Under the pieces are notes generated by a model that ran no database searches, was not told the DNA's origin, and was given only the letters and a program-made list of their open reading frames with translations. Shown one piece after another: positions 6,896-17,049 of a stretch of DNA of 62,525 nt; positions within the stretch are counted from its first letter, which is position 1; the number at the start of each line of letters is the position of its first letter. The position numbers were made by a program, and so were the translations under genes. Source of the stretch: Alphaproteobacteria bacterium (GTDB taxonomy: Bacteria > Pseudomonadota > Alphaproteobacteria > Rhizobiales > Beijerinckiaceae); NCBI GenBank assembly GCA_021325385.1, contig JAJPHH010000117.1, positions 1 to 62,525 of the forward strand, read 5' to 3'.

Positions 6896-9800
6896 TCAGC
6901 CCTCGCTCTTGCCGCCCGAACCGCCGCCTTTCGGCGCTTTCGGCGGCGCATCTTTGCGGATTCCCTGGAGGTCGCGCGCTTCGCGGATGAGACCCGGCAT
7001 TTTCGACAGGCTGCCGCCTTCGATGCCGATCTCGGCGAGGATCGCGTCGATCATCGGCGCCTGGACGCGATACCGCAGCGCCGAATCGATGACTTCGTCC
7101 GTCGCGCTCCGCCCGCCATTGCCGCCGGCGCCGTTCAAACCGTCGACCTGGAGAATGCGAATGCCTTCGATCTTCTCCATCGGCTTGACGCTTTCGCGGA
7201 CGATGCCCTCGATCCGGTCGAGCAGCTTGCGGCGGAACAGCGAGGCGCGGGCCGCGTCGGACAAGACGTTCTCGGCCTCGTTGAGCAGACGCTGCGCCTC
7301 GGCCTCGACCGCGGCCCGCGCCCGCTCGGCGACGGCGGCGATCTTGATTTCCTCGGCTTGCTTTTCGGCGATGAGAAGCTCGACCGTGCGCCGCCGTCTT
7401 GCCTCTTCGCTCTCGCGCACCGTCTTGACCAGCTCCTCGGCTTCGACCGCGCGAGCCCGCGCCGCCTCCGCCTCGGCCCGCGCGGCCGATTGCTCCAAGG
7501 ACTTGCGGTGCACCTCGATCGCGCCTTCCATCCGCGCGGTCTCGACCGCCGTCTCGCGCGCAATTTCGAGCCGACGCAATTCGCGCTCGCGGACGATCCT
7601 CGCCTCGTCCAGGCCCCGCTCGGAGGCGAGGCGAGCGCGTTCGATCTCTTCGCGGGACGCGATCTCCGCCTCCTGCAGCGCCTGAACGCGGGCGATGTCG
7701 GCCTGTTCGACGACGCGCCGCCGCTCCAGCTTGGCGACGTCGATCGTCTGTTCGCGGGCGACGCCGGCGCGCTCCACCTGCTGCTCGGCGACGATCGTCG
7801 CCTCTTTCACGCGCCGATCGGCGTCGGCGCGCTCGGCGAGCTTCGCCGCGACTTCGATGACGCGATCGTATTCGGCGATTTCGACGACCTTCTTGCGCTC
7901 CACGTCGAGGACTTCGCGTTGCCGGGACGAGGCGATGCGCTCCTCCTCCAGCGCCAATTCCGTCGCGATGCGGACCCGCTCGACCTCTTCGCGACGCTTG
8001 ATCTCGGCGTCCTCGATCGCGCCGGCGCGCTCGATGTCGCGCGTTTTCGTCTCCTCCTCGGCGGCGATGCGCTCGGCGGCGAGCCGCTTTTCCTGCGCGA
8101 TCCGCGTCAGCTCCACCGCCTCGCGCGCCGCAATCTCCGCCGCGTCGACGGCGCGGTTGCGGGCGATCTCCAGCGAACGGATCTCCTCGTCGCGGGAGAT
8201 GCGCTCGCCCGCGACCTTGCGGTCATGCAGAATGCGCGCCGATTCGACCAATTGCCGCGACGCGATTTCGGCCGATTCGACCGCCTCGTTGCGGGCGATT
8301 TCGAGGCCGCGCGTCTCTTGATCGGCGCCGATCCGGTCGGCGGCGATTTTCTTGTCGAGGGCGATGCGCGCCGTCTCTGTCGATTGCCGCGCGGCTATTT
8401 CCGCCGCCTCGATCGCCTTGACCCGGGCGATCTCCCGCGCCCGCGTCGTCTCCTCGGCGACGATCCTTTCGATCGCGATCTTCTTTTCCTGAGCGATGCG
8501 CGAGGCTTCGACCGCTTCGCGCGTCGCGATCTCGGCTTCTTCGACGACGCGGTCGCGGGCGATCTCCAGCGCCCGCACGCGCTCCTCCTGCTGGATGCGC
8601 GCGGCGCTCGTCGCCTCGCGCGCGGCGATGTCGGCCGTCTCCAAGCTTCGCGTGCGATCGATCTCGAGCGTCCGGGTGGCGAGTTCGGCCTCGATCCGCT
8701 CGGCGGCGAGCGCCTTCTCGCGAGCGATGCGCGCCGCCTCGGTCGCCTTGAGCGAGGCGATCTCTTCTTCTTCGACGGCGCGGTTGCGGGCGATCTCGCG
8801 ACGGCGGATCTCCTCCTCCAGCGCGATGCGCTCGTCGGTGACGATCCGCTCCTGCGCGATGCGCGCGCGCTCGGTCGCCTCGCGCGCCTCGATCTCGGCT
8901 TCCTCGAGCTTGCGCGCCCGTTCGATTTCGAGCCGCCGCGATTCCTCCTCCTTGGCGATGCGCGCCGCGGTCACCGCCAATTCCTGGGCGATCCGCGCTT
9001 TCTCCGTCTCTTCTCGCGCGGAAATGTCGGCCTGTTCGACGTTGCGCGTGCGTTCGATCTCGCGCCGCTGATCCTCTTCTTCGCGGGCGATGCGCGCCTC
9101 GGTGACGACGCGCTCCTGCGCGATGCGCGCCGTCTCGACCCGCTCGCGGGCGGCGATCTCGGCCTCGTCGATCGACCGGGCGCGCTCGATTTCGCGGGCG
9201 CGAACCTCGCGCTCGGAGGCGATCCGCGCTTCCGCCAAAGCGCGTTCATGGGCGATGCGCGTCTTTTCGATCTCCTCGCGGCCGGCGATCTGCGCCTGCT
9301 CGGCTTCGGTTTCCCGCAGCGCCCGCTCGCGCGCGAGCTCGGCTCGCTGCACCGCGCGCCTGACCTCGATGTCGCGCTCCTGATCGAGCCGCGCGCTCTC
9401 GCTTTCGCGATCGATTTCCAGAGCCTGTTTCTCGGCTTCGAGATTGCGGCTCCGGATCAGGATCATCGTCTCCTGCTCGATGTCGTTGCGCAGCTTGCGC
9501 CGCGTTTCGATGTCCTCGATCAGCTTGGTGAGGCCCTCCGCGTCGAAGCGGTTGGACGGGTTGAAATGTTCGAGATCGGTTTGGTCGAGATCGGTGATGG
9601 CCACCGATTCCAGTTCGAGGCCGTTTTGCTGCAGGCCTTCGAACGCCGCCTCTTTGACCTTGGCGACGTATTCGCCGCGTCGCTCGTGCATTTCCTCCAT
9701 CGTCATTTCGGAGGCGACGGAGCGCAGAGCGGAGACCAGCTTGCCGGAGAGCAGCGCTTCGAGCTCGCCGACATTCATCGTGCGCCGGCCGAGCGTCGCC

Positions 9801-10141
9801 GCGGCGATCGTCACCGCCTCGCGCGTCGGCGGCACGCGGACATAGAATTCCGATTCGATGTCGACGCGCATCCGATCCTTGGTGATCAGGGCGTCCTTCT
9901 GGTTGCGCACGACCTGCATGCGCAGGACGTTCATATTGACCGGCGTGATTTCATGCACGAACGGCAATACGAAAGCGCCGCTGTTGATGACGACTTTCTC
10001 GCCCCAGAAGCCGGTTCGTACGAAAGAAACTTCCTTGGTCGAACGGCGGTAGAGCCAATTGACCAGATAGACGGCGATCGCGATGACGATCACCGCGACG
10101 ATCAGCCAGAGAATCAGGCTGCCGACCAGCGCGACTGACAT
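6896..10141 (-). CDS. Flotillin/SPFH-family membrane protein with long repeat coiled coil
   Basis: 1081 residues from an ATG at 10141 with a GGGAGGGAG ribosome binding site; codons further upstream overlap the next gene and are not used. Residues 5-28 form one transmembrane helix, followed by the SPFH/band-7 domain (about 30-200). Residues 280-752 are an array of 44-residue Arg/Glu/Ala/Ile-rich units predicted to be a very long coiled coil, and a C-terminal region ends in Gly/Lys-rich sequence. Bacterial flotillins form membrane microdomain scaffolds. Several hundred residues longer than a typical flotillin, and set inside a transport-plus-hydroxylase operon, it may anchor those complexes at the inner membrane; that role is inferred. 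Confidence 0.88.
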   Translation of the reverse strand: MSVALVGSLILWLIVAVIVIAIAVYLVNWLYRRSTKEVSFVRTGFWGEKVVINSGAFVLPFVHEITPVNMNVLRMQVVRNQKDALITKDRMRVDIESEFYVRVPPTREAVTIAAATLGRRTMNVGELEALLSGKLVSALRSVASEMTMEEMHERRGEYVAKVKEAAFEGLQQNGLELESVAITDLDQTDLEHFNPSNRFDAEGLTKLIEDIETRRKLRNDIEQETMILIRSRNLEAEKQALEIDRESESARLDQERDIEVRRAVQRAELARERALRETEAEQAQIAGREEIEKTRIAHERALAEARIASEREVRAREIERARSIDEAEIAARERVETARIAQERVVTEARIAREEEDQRREIERTRNVEQADISAREETEKARIAQELAVTAARIAKEEESRRLEIERARKLEEAEIEAREATERARIAQERIVTDERIALEEEIRRREIARNRAVEEEEIASLKATEAARIAREKALAAERIEAELATRTLEIDRTRSLETADIAAREATSAARIQQEERVRALEIARDRVVEEAEIATREAVEASRIAQEKKIAIERIVAEETTRAREIARVKAIEAAEIAARQSTETARIALDKKIAADRIGADQETRGLEIARNEAVESAEIASRQLVESARILHDRKVAGERISRDEEIRSLEIARNRAVDAAEIAAREAVELTRIAQEKRLAAERIAAEEETKTRDIERAGAIEDAEIKRREEVERVRIATELALEEERIASSRQREVLDVERKKVVEIAEYDRVIEVAAKLAERADADRRVKEATIVAEQQVERAGVAREQTIDVAKLERRRVVEQADIARVQALQEAEIASREEIERARLASERGLDEARIVRERELRRLEIARETAVETARMEGAIEVHRKSLEQSAARAEAEAARARAVEAEELVKTVRESEEARRRRTVELLIAEKQAEEIKIAAVAERARAAVEAEAQRLLNEAENVLSDAARASLFRRKLLDRIEGIVRESVKPMEKIEGIRILQVDGLNGAGGNGGRSATDEVIDSALRYRVQAPMIDAILAEIGIEGGSLSKMPGLIREARDLQGIRKDAPPKAPKGGGSGGKSEG
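7886..9304 (-). repeat. In-gene array of 132-bp (44-codon) repeats in the flotillin gene
   Basis: Eleven consecutive degenerate units encode residues 280-752. Ten are exactly 44 residues and one (LETADIAARE to RDRV) is 33. Each unit has xExAEIAxREAxExxRIAxE, then xxxAxERIxxEEExRxxEI, then (A/E)RxRx. Both lengths are multiples of 11, which fits a hendecad (11-residue) coiled coil. The short unit looks like the loss of exactly one 11-residue quarter. Confidence 0.9.
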
Positions 10142-10185
10142 CTTGAACTCCCTCCCCTGCCCCGCTTCACGAGCGCGGGCGGACT

Positions 10186-11037
10186 TTATGTTGTTCTTTG
10201 ACCCTGATGTTTGTTGATCGCTTTGAACTTTGCAACCTGCTCTCTGAGCGCGCGCTCGACCGGCAGGCGCTCCATCGAAGAGGCGCCGTAGAAACCGTGG
10301 CAATGGCGAGCGCGCGCCAGGACATATTCCGCATCGCCGGGCTCGGCGATCGGGCCGCCATGGACGAGGACCAGAATGTCCGGATTGATCTGCAGCGCCG
10401 CCTCCGCCATCGCGTCGGTCAGCGCTGGGCATTCCTCGAGCCGCACGGAGGTCTGCGCGCCGATCGAGCCGCCGACCGTCAAGCCGAAATGGCAGACGAC
10501 GACATCCGCCCCGGCCCGGGCCATCGCCGCCGCCTCTCCGGGATCGAAAACGTAAGGCGTGGTCAGGAGATCGAGACTATGGGCTTTGGCGATCATCTCG
10601 ACCTCCAAGCCATAGCCCATGCCGCTCTCTTCCAGGCCCGAACGAAAGCGCCCGTCGATCAGGCCGACAGTTGGAAAATTCTGCACGCCGCTGAAGCCGA
10701 GGCGGCGGACTTCGCCGAGGAAATCCTCCATGCGGCGGAACGGATCCGTGCCGCAGACGCCGGCGAGGACCGGCGTCCGCTTGACGATCGGCAAGACCTC
10801 GCGCGCCATCTCGACGACGACGCTGTTGGCGTCGCCATAGGGCATCATGCCGGCGAGCGAGCCGCGCCCGGCCATGCGATAGCGCCCGGAATTGTAGATG
10901 ACGATGAGATCGGCGCCGCCCGCCTCCTCGCCTTTGGCGGAGAGGCCCGTGCCGGCGCCGGCGCCGACGATCGGCTCGCCGCGCGCCTTCATTGCGTTGA
11001 ACTTGGCGAGAATGTCGGAGCGTTTGAGGGCCGGCAT
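10186..11037 (-). CDS. TIM-barrel protein, phosphoenolpyruvate hydrolase-like (PF09370 type)
   Basis: 283 residues. The whole length matches the TIM-barrel family annotated as phosphoenolpyruvate hydrolase or signal-transduction TIM barrel: [20 protein letters not shown] near the N-terminus, [24 protein letters not shown], and [15 protein letters not shown]. The same fold forms the C-terminal half of the tomato antiviral protein Tm-1, whose N-terminal half is a UPF0261 domain. The gene directly upstream, 3 bp away, carries a UPF0261 domain, so the two halves of Tm-1 are adjacent here. The enzymatic reaction is not established. Confidence 0.8.
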   Translation of the reverse strand: MPALKRSDILAKFNAMKARGEPIVGAGAGTGLSAKGEEAGGADLIVIYNSGRYRMAGRGSLAGMMPYGDANSVVVEMAREVLPIVKRTPVLAGVCGTDPFRRMEDFLGEVRRLGFSGVQNFPTVGLIDGRFRSGLEESGMGYGLEVEMIAKAHSLDLLTTPYVFDPGEAAAMARAGADVVVCHFGLTVGGSIGAQTSVRLEECPALTDAMAEAALQINPDILVLVHGGPIAEPGDAEYVLARARHCHGFYGASSMERLPVERALREQVAKFKAINKHQGQRTT

Positions 11038-11040
11038 GCG

Positions 11041-13257
11041 CTATCCTCTCGCCTGCCGGCGGGCGGCGCGAACGCCGACCAGCCGGCGAAATTCGGCGAC
11101 GATTTCCGCCGCGAAGCGCGGGTCGTTGATATGCGCCGGCGTGCGGATCAGGCGCCGCGCGCCGGTCTGGCGCGTCGTCGCTTCCAGCGATTTGAACAAA
11201 GCTTCGTCGGCGGGTGGGTCATGGAAGGGACGCCCGGGCGCATCCAGCGCCGAGACGCCGCCGGCCGGCAGGAAAAAGCGCGTCGGCCCCTCCATCCGGT
11301 TGAGGCGCTCGCCGATCCATCGGCCCATCTGCGCATTCTCCTCCGCCGTCGTGCGCATCAGCGTGACATTGGGATTGTGCGCGTAGAGCGTGCGGCCGCG
11401 ATAGCGCTCCGGCACGCTGTCCATGGCCCCGAAATTGACCATGTCGAGCGCGCCGCACGAACCGATATAGGGAATTTTCGTCCGCGCGATCGCGCCGAAC
11501 CGATCCTCGGTCGCAGGCAGGACGCCGCCGAAGAGAAAATCGCAGACTTCGGTCGTGGTGATGTCGATGACGGCGATCAGCGCGCCGGAATCGACCAGCT
11601 TCTCCATCGATTGGCCGCCGGTTCCGGTGGCGTGGAACACCAGGCATTCGAAATCGTCCGCCAACGCCGCCGAGACCGCCTGCACGCAGGGCGTCGTCAC
11701 GCCGAACATGGTGAGGCCTATCGCCGGCTTGACGCTGCGGCGCGACGGCGGCGGCGCCCGTTCGGCGCTCGAAGCGCGCGTCTTCACCATGCCGACGAGC
11801 GCGGCCGCGCCATTGGCCAGAATTTGCCGGGACACCGAGTTCAAACCGGAAACGTCGGTCACCGAATAAAGCATCATGATGTCCGACGGCCCGACGTACC
11901 GCGAGACGTCGCCCGAGGCGACCGACGAAATCAGCACTTTGGGCACGCCGATCGGCAGCGCGCGCATCGCCGGCGCGACCAGCGAGCCGCCGCCCGAGCC
12001 GCCGGCCGAGATGATCCCGGCCACCGGGCCCTGCCGCTTGATCCAGGCTTCGAACGCTTCCGCCATCGCCGCGATCGCCGCGCCGCGGTCGCCGCTGAAC
12101 ACGCCGTTCGGCCCGCCGCGAGAATAGGCGGCGACATGATGCGGCGGCACATCGGCCGACGACGGGGCGCCCGACGTCGACAAATCGACCAGCAAAGTTC
12201 TGACGCCCGCCGCGGCGATCTCGTCGCGCAGGAAACGCAGCTCCGACCCCTTCGTATCGAGCGTGCCGGCGACGATCACATGGCCGGGACCGCTGCGCGA
12301 AACCGGCCTGATCTCGACGGCCGGCGCCGGCGTCGCCATGGCGGGCGGCTCGGCCGCGGCGGTGCGGGTGCGCGCGGCGGCTTCGATCTGAGCGGCGGGA
12401 ACGGGCTGCGACCAGCGCGTCGGCGCAACCGGGTTGGAATTGTAGACGCGGAACACCCCGCGCGATCTCGTCGTCGCGCGCGGCGCCGTCCCGCCGGTCG
12501 GTTCGGCAGCCTCCGGCGCAACCTCCTCCTCGCCGAGCCGCCCGACGCCGAGCAGCCTTTGCTGCAGCTCGCGGTCCGCCTCCAGCCGCGCCGAATCCAT
12601 GATCCGGTTGACCCGGCCATTGACCATGATCGCGACTTTGTCCGCCACCGCGCAGGCGACGCCGATATTCTGCTCGATGACGAGAACGCCGACATCGCCC
12701 TGCTCGGCGAGGCCCATCAGCATCTCTTCGACTTGCTCGACAATGACCGGCGCGAGGCCCTCGGTCGGCTCGTCCATGATCAGCAATCGCGGATTGAGCA
12801 GCAGCGCGCGGGCGATGGCGAGCATCTGCTGCTCGCCGCCGGAAAGTTGGTTGCCGCGGTGGCTGCGCCGCTCGGCGAGGCGCGGAAACGTCTCGTAGAT
12901 GCGCGCGATCGTCCATTGCGCGCCGTTCTTGCCGGCGGCGAGCCGCAAATGCTCGTCGACCGTGAGCGACGGCCACAGGCGCCGGCCTTGCGGCACATAG
13001 CCGAGGCCGAGCTGCGCAATCGCCGCAGGGGCGCGGCCGATCAGCTCTTCGCCCAAAAAGCGGATCGAGCCGCTCGCCGCCGGAGTCAGGCCGACGATCG
13101 CCTTGCACAACGTCGTCTTGCCCATGCCGTTGCGGCCGACCAGCGACAGCGCGCCGCTCTCGAGCTTCAGGTCGACGCCTTGCAGCGCGTGGCTGCGGCC
13201 ATAGAAGACGTTGAGGCTTCTGATCTCGAGCAGGGCGGCTTGCCGGCGCTCAGCCAT
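11041..13257 (-). CDS. Fusion: LivF-type ABC ATPase plus UPF0261/Tm-1-like domain
   Basis: 738 residues. Residues 1-240 are a branched-chain-type ABC ATPase: Walker A GRNGMGKT (41-48), signature LSGGEQQ (138-144), Walker B LLIMDEP (158-164). A Pro/Ala/Thr-rich linker spans about 245-325. Residues 326-733 are a UPF0261 domain, beginning [21 protein letters not shown] and containing GGSGGGSL, which resembles a nucleotide-binding loop. The frame is open throughout. LivF normally ends near 235-250 residues, so the second half is a true addition that ties a Tm-1-like domain to the transporter. It overlaps livG by 8 bp and is followed 3 bp later by the TIM-barrel gene. Confidence 0.88.
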   Translation of the reverse strand: MAERRQAALLEIRSLNVFYGRSHALQGVDLKLESGALSLVGRNGMGKTTLCKAIVGLTPAASGSIRFLGEELIGRAPAAIAQLGLGYVPQGRRLWPSLTVDEHLRLAAGKNGAQWTIARIYETFPRLAERRSHRGNQLSGGEQQMLAIARALLLNPRLLIMDEPTEGLAPVIVEQVEEMLMGLAEQGDVGVLVIEQNIGVACAVADKVAIMVNGRVNRIMDSARLEADRELQQRLLGVGRLGEEEVAPEAAEPTGGTAPRATTRSRGVFRVYNSNPVAPTRWSQPVPAAQIEAAARTRTAAAEPPAMATPAPAVEIRPVSRSGPGHVIVAGTLDTKGSELRFLRDEIAAAGVRTLLVDLSTSGAPSSADVPPHHVAAYSRGGPNGVFSGDRGAAIAAMAEAFEAWIKRQGPVAGIISAGGSGGGSLVAPAMRALPIGVPKVLISSVASGDVSRYVGPSDIMMLYSVTDVSGLNSVSRQILANGAAALVGMVKTRASSAERAPPPSRRSVKPAIGLTMFGVTTPCVQAVSAALADDFECLVFHATGTGGQSMEKLVDSGALIAVIDITTTEVCDFLFGGVLPATEDRFGAIARTKIPYIGSCGALDMVNFGAMDSVPERYRGRTLYAHNPNVTLMRTTAEENAQMGRWIGERLNRMEGPTRFFLPAGGVSALDAPGRPFHDPPADEALFKSLEATTRQTGARRLIRTPAHINDPRFAAEIVAEFRRLVGVRAARRQARG

Positions 13258-14032
13258 GGCCGCCTCCGAGATAGAGCCGCTGCACTTCCGGATCGGTCTC
13301 GATCTCGGCCGGCGCGCCTTCCTTGAAGATGCGGCCGTTATGCATCATCGTCACGCTCTCGACGACCCGCAGCGCGACGTCCATATCGTGCTCGATGATG
13401 ATGTAGCCGATATGGGAAGGCAGAGCGGTGAGGATCGCGACGAGATCGCCGCGCTCGGTCGGCGACAGGCCGGCGGCCGGCTCGTCGAACAGGATGAAGC
13501 GCGGCGCCCCGGCGAGCGCCAGCGCGATTTCGAGCTGGCGCTGCTGGCCATGCGCCAATTCGCCGACCAGACGATCGGCGACGTTTTCGAGATGGACCAG
13601 CGCGATCAGATCGGCGACGGATTGCATGATCGCCTCGCCGGCCCGCGTGCGCAGGAAGGAAAAGCGACCGCGCGAGACGCCGCGACAGGCGAGGTAGACG
13701 TTCTCGCGTACTGTGAGACGCTGGAACAGCAGCGAGATCTGGTACGTGCGGCGCAAGCCCCGGCGGATGCGCTCGTGCGGCGGCAGAATCGTCACGTCCT
13801 CGCCGAAGAAGCGGACCGTGCCGGACGTCGGCGGGAAATCGCCGGTCACGCAATTGAGCAGCGTCGTCTTGCCGGCGCCGTTCGAGCCGAGCACGGCGCG
13901 GCGCTCGCCGGGCCGCACGCTGAGCGTGATGTCGGTCAAGGCGGCGAGCGCGCCGAACAGCCGGGTGACGCCGCGCAATTCGATGGCGGCGCCGGCGCCG
14001 GCGGCGGCCATGCGTTCGGCGATCGTGCTCAT
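13250..14032 (-). CDS. livG: Branched-chain-type ABC transporter ATP-binding protein LivG
   Basis: 260 residues from the ATG at 14032, which overlaps the stop of livM (ATGA). It has Walker A GSNGAGKT, a degenerate signature [17 protein letters not shown] in place of LSGGQ, Walker [13 protein letters not shown] and the switch His in IIEHDMD. It energises LivHM-mediated import together with the LivF half of the fusion protein. HAAT-family transporters of this kind carry amino acids, amides, urea or aromatic acids, so the name does not fix the substrate. Confidence 0.92.
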   Translation of the reverse strand: MSTIAERMAAAGAGAAIELRGVTRLFGALAALTDITLSVRPGERRAVLGSNGAGKTTLLNCVTGDFPPTSGTVRFFGEDVTILPPHERIRRGLRRTYQISLLFQRLTVRENVYLACRGVSRGRFSFLRTRAGEAIMQSVADLIALVHLENVADRLVGELAHGQQRQLEIALALAGAPRFILFDEPAAGLSPTERGDLVAILTALPSHIGYIIIEHDMDVALRVVESVTMMHNGRIFKEGAPAEIETDPEVQRLYLGGGHG

Positions 14033-15087
14033 AGGCGCCGGCTCCCGCCATTGGCGCGTAGGCGCGCCGACCAGCGCCGCCAAAGGCCGATCACCCCGTC
14101 GGGCGAGAACAGGACGATGAGCAGAAAGCCGAGCCCGATGATCGTCTGAAAGCGCCGCCCGTCCAACCCGACCGCCAGCAGCGCGTCGAGGGCGAAGGTC
14201 CGCAAGATGACGTAGATGATCGCGCCGACAAAGGCGCCGATCGGATGGCCGAGCCCGCCGACCACGGCGATGACCAGAACATCGATCACCCGCTCGAAAC
14301 TGATCGAGAAAGGCGAGATCTGATTGTTGAGCCAGACCAGCAAAACGCCGCCGATCGCGGCGATCAGAGCCGCGAAGGCGTGGGCGGCGACGCGATGCGC
14401 AGCGACGTTGTAGCCGATCGCCTCCATGCGGCGCGGGTTGTCGCGCACGCCTTGCAAGGCGAGGCCGAACGGCGCGCGCGAGATGTAGACCACCGCGCCG
14501 TAGCTCGACGCGGCGAAGAACAGGATCAGGTAGTAGAGCGGGACCGGCGCCCGCCAATTGACGCCCCAGAAATGCGGCGCCGGGATCGTCGTGAAGCCGT
14601 TGAACCCGTTGAAAATCGGCCAGTTCTGCAGGGTCAGGTAGAAGAAGGCGGCGGCGATCGCCAGCGTGATCATGATCGTATAGATGCCCTCGGTGCGCGC
14701 CGACAGCGCGCCCGACAGCGTGCCGAAGACGACGGCGATCGCGATCGCCAGCGGCGTCGCCACCCACCAGGGCCAGAACAGGCTGATCGTCGGCAGCGAG
14801 CTCGCGCCGAGCACGGCGACCATGTAGCCGGCGACGCCGGCGATCGTCATCTGCGCCAGGCTGACCATGCCGCCATAGCCGGCGAGAAACATCAGCGACA
14901 GCGCGATCATGCCGAGCGCCAGAGACCAGCCGACGATCTGGTCGAGCAGGAATTCATTGGCGACCGCCGGCAGCAGGACGAGGATCAGGCCGAGCAGAAG
15001 GATGGCCGCATGCCGCGAGACCCAGCGCGACAGCGCGCCGCCGCGCGGCGCGGCGATCGAGGGGGTCGAGGTCTCGGTCAGCGCCAT
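14029..15087 (-). CDS. livM: Branched-chain-type ABC transporter permease LivM
   Basis: 352 residues with about nine hydrophobic segments. The cytoplasmic coupling region is in the family-typical stretch GLALQGVRDNPRRMEAIGYN, and GGLGHPIGAFVGAI follows near the C-terminus. ATG immediately follows the livH stop. It forms the inner-membrane channel with LivH. Confidence 0.92.
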   Translation of the reverse strand: MALTETSTPSIAAPRGGALSRWVSRHAAILLLGLILVLLPAVANEFLLDQIVGWSLALGMIALSLMFLAGYGGMVSLAQMTIAGVAGYMVAVLGASSLPTISLFWPWWVATPLAIAIAVVFGTLSGALSARTEGIYTIMITLAIAAAFFYLTLQNWPIFNGFNGFTTIPAPHFWGVNWRAPVPLYYLILFFAASSYGAVVYISRAPFGLALQGVRDNPRRMEAIGYNVAAHRVAAHAFAALIAAIGGVLLVWLNNQISPFSISFERVIDVLVIAVVGGLGHPIGAFVGAIIYVILRTFALDALLAVGLDGRRFQTIIGLGFLLIVLFSPDGVIGLWRRWSARLRANGGSRRL

Positions 15088-16149
15088 TCAGCCTCTCCCC
15101 AACAGTCCCTGCGGACGGATGGCGAGGACGAGGACCATGATCAGGAAGGTCACCATGGTCGCGTAATTCTGGAAATAGACGAGCCCGAACTGTTCTGAGC
15201 AACCCATGATCAGCGCGCCGAGCGCCGCGCCCGGGATCGAACCCATCCCGCCGACGATCACCACCTGGAGCGAGGCCAGGAGAAAGTGCGAATCTTCGCC
15301 GAGCGAGATCGATTGGAACGTGCCGCCGACGATCCCGGCCATTCCGGCCAAGCCGGCGCCGAAGGCGAAAACCAGCGCGAACAGGATCTGCACCCGATAG
15401 CCGAGCGCCGACAGCATGTCGCGATCGTCGACTCCGGCGCGGATCATCACGCCGATTCGGGTGCGATGCAGCGCGAGCCACATGCCGACGCCGATCAGCA
15501 CGGCGGCGGCGAAGATGACCAGCCGCACGCGCGGATATTGCAGGAACACCGCCTCGCCGCTCGATTTGACCGCGACGACGATCGGCGTCGGCGTCGGGCC
15601 GTTCAGATAATCCGGCGTTGCGATCTGGATGGCGTTGCCGCCCCAGACCCAAACCATCAGATCGGAGAAGATGATCGCGAGGCCGAGCGTGACCAAGGTC
15701 TGGCGCAGGTCCTCGCCCTCCATGCGGCGAAAGATGAGGATCTGCATCGCGACGCCGACGACGGCGCAGCAGATGAAAGCGACGATGTAGCTGAACAGCC
15801 ACGAGCCGGTCCAGTCGGCGGCCTCGTAGCCCATATAGCCGCCGAACAGGTACAGCGATCCATGCGCCAGATTGACGTTGCGCATCAATCCGAAAATCAG
15901 GGTGAAGCCGGCGGCGACGAGAAAATAGAGGCCGCCCAGGGTGACGCCGTTGAACAGCGCGTTGACGAACAGCCGTTTGCGGCCGAACCATTCCTCGAAT
16001 CCGGCCGGCCACGGCGCGAGAATGAGCCAGAGCGCGAGCGCCGCCGCCGCGGCGATGACGAGCGCGGCGAGCGGCCGGCGGGCGATCCACCGCGCCAAGG
16101 CGCCGCCCCGCGCCGCGACCGCTTCGTCACCGCCAAAAGCCGTCGTCAC
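15088..16149 (-). CDS. livH: Branched-chain-type ABC transporter permease LivH
   Basis: 353 residues from a GTG start with a strong GGGAGG site upstream. It has an N-terminal hydrophobic segment, then the LivH core beginning NGVTLGGLYFLVAAGFTLIF, the coupling stretch RTRIGVMIRAGVDDRDMLSALGY (23 residues spanning about 216-238) and GGMGSIPGAALGALI near the end. It is the first gene of the minus-strand operon and lies 72 bp from the AraC regulator gene. Confidence 0.92.
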   Translation of the reverse strand: MTTAFGGDEAVAARGGALARWIARRPLAALVIAAAAALALWLILAPWPAGFEEWFGRKRLFVNALFNGVTLGGLYFLVAAGFTLIFGLMRNVNLAHGSLYLFGGYMGYEAADWTGSWLFSYIVAFICCAVVGVAMQILIFRRMEGEDLRQTLVTLGLAIIFSDLMVWVWGGNAIQIATPDYLNGPTPTPIVVAVKSSGEAVFLQYPRVRLVIFAAAVLIGVGMWLALHRTRIGVMIRAGVDDRDMLSALGYRVQILFALVFAFGAGLAGMAGIVGGTFQSISLGEDSHFLLASLQVVIVGGMGSIPGAALGALIMGCSEQFGLVYFQNYATMVTFLIMVLVLAIRPQGLLGRG

Positions 16150-16221
16150 CCTGATCCTCCCATGGCCGAGCCTAGCCGAGGGGCGGCGCCGAGACGTGCT
16201 CGGCAGTCTGATTTTCTGAGC

Positions 16222-17049
16222 CTATTCGCTCACCACCCGCGCGATCGTCCGATAGAGCGTCGGCGCGATGCCGACATGGGCGGAAAAGAAATGCGTGAAA
16301 TGGCTTTGTGAGGAAAAGCCGAGCTCGTAGCCGATGTCGGTGATGGAGGCCTGCGAGCCCATCAGCCGGTCCAGCGCCCGCTCGATGCGCATCGTGTTGG
16401 CGTAGAGCGCGGGCGTGACGCCGGTGTTTTCGCGGAACAATTTGAAGAAATGCGGCCGCGACAGGCCGGCGTCGCGCGCCACCGCGTTGAGCTCGATCCC
16501 CTGACCAAGGCCGTGATCCAGAAGGTGCAGCGACTTGCGGACGCGATAGTCGATCGCCGCCGCCGGCCGCGCGCGCAGCTCGGCGCGATCGCAATTCGTC
16601 CAGGAATCATCGAAGCTTGCGTCGAAGAGCTGGCTGAGGCCGCGATCGACGACGCGATAATTGGCGCCGCTGACGAGCGCGTCGGCGAGGCTCGCGGCGA
16701 TCGCGCCGATCGTCGCCCCGACCCGGATCGCATTGTCGCCGAAACGCAGCTTGCCGCGGCCCTGCTGGTCGCGATCGAGCCAGCGATCCGAAAGGTAGGC
16801 GACCAGGAAGACGGACGGCTCGTCGCCGGGCGACGGGTGAAACGAGTGGGGCTGCCAGGGATTGATCGCGACGCCGCCGATTTGATCGACCCGATGCGGG
16901 ACCTCGTCGATCGTCACGATCGCCGGCGGGCCGCCGAGATGAAAGGTCAGATGGCCTTCGCGGTGCGCATGCGTGCGCATCGGCCGGCAGAGCCGATACA
17001 CCGTCACCCGGCCGAACGACCCGTGACAGACCGCCAGAGCGGTGTTCAC
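16222..17049 (-). CDS. AraC-family transcriptional regulator
   Basis: 275 residues if it starts at GTG 17049, which has GGGAGAGG about 6 nt upstream; an ATG at 17064 would add five residues but has no clear ribosome binding site. The N-terminal cupin-like sensing domain includes MRTHAHREGHLTFHLGGPP. The C-terminal double helix-turn-helix runs from about HGLGQGIELNAVARDAGLSRP and includes ITDIGYELGFSSQSHFTHFF. It lies between the liv operon and the divergent binding-protein gene, and probably controls both in response to the imported compound. Confidence 0.9.
   Translation of the reverse strand: MNTALAVCHGSFGRVTVYRLCRPMRTHAHREGHLTFHLGGPPAIVTIDEVPHRVDQIGGVAINPWQPHSFHPSPGDEPSVFLVAYLSDRWLDRDQQGRGKLRFGDNAIRVGATIGAIAASLADALVSGANYRVVDRGLSQLFDASFDDSWTNCDRAELRARPAAAIDYRVRKSLHLLDHGLGQGIELNAVARDAGLSRPHFFKLFRENTGVTPALYANTMRIERALDRLMGSQASITDIGYELGFSSQSHFTHFFSAHVGIAPTLYRTIARVVSE

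Noticed and set aside
6170-10138. Very long plus-strand open frame (1322 codons) opposite the flotillin gene
   Set aside because: It is the antisense shadow of a repetitive, GC-rich coding region; its translation is low-complexity DxRRLARGD-type sequence without known domains, and the minus-strand gene has a clear SPFH domain and ribosome binding site.
10198-13326. Plus-strand open frame of 1042 codons
   Set aside because: It is antisense to the TIM-barrel and LivF-UPF0261 genes, Arg/Asp/Ala-rich and without recognisable motifs; such frames are common opposite high-GC genes.
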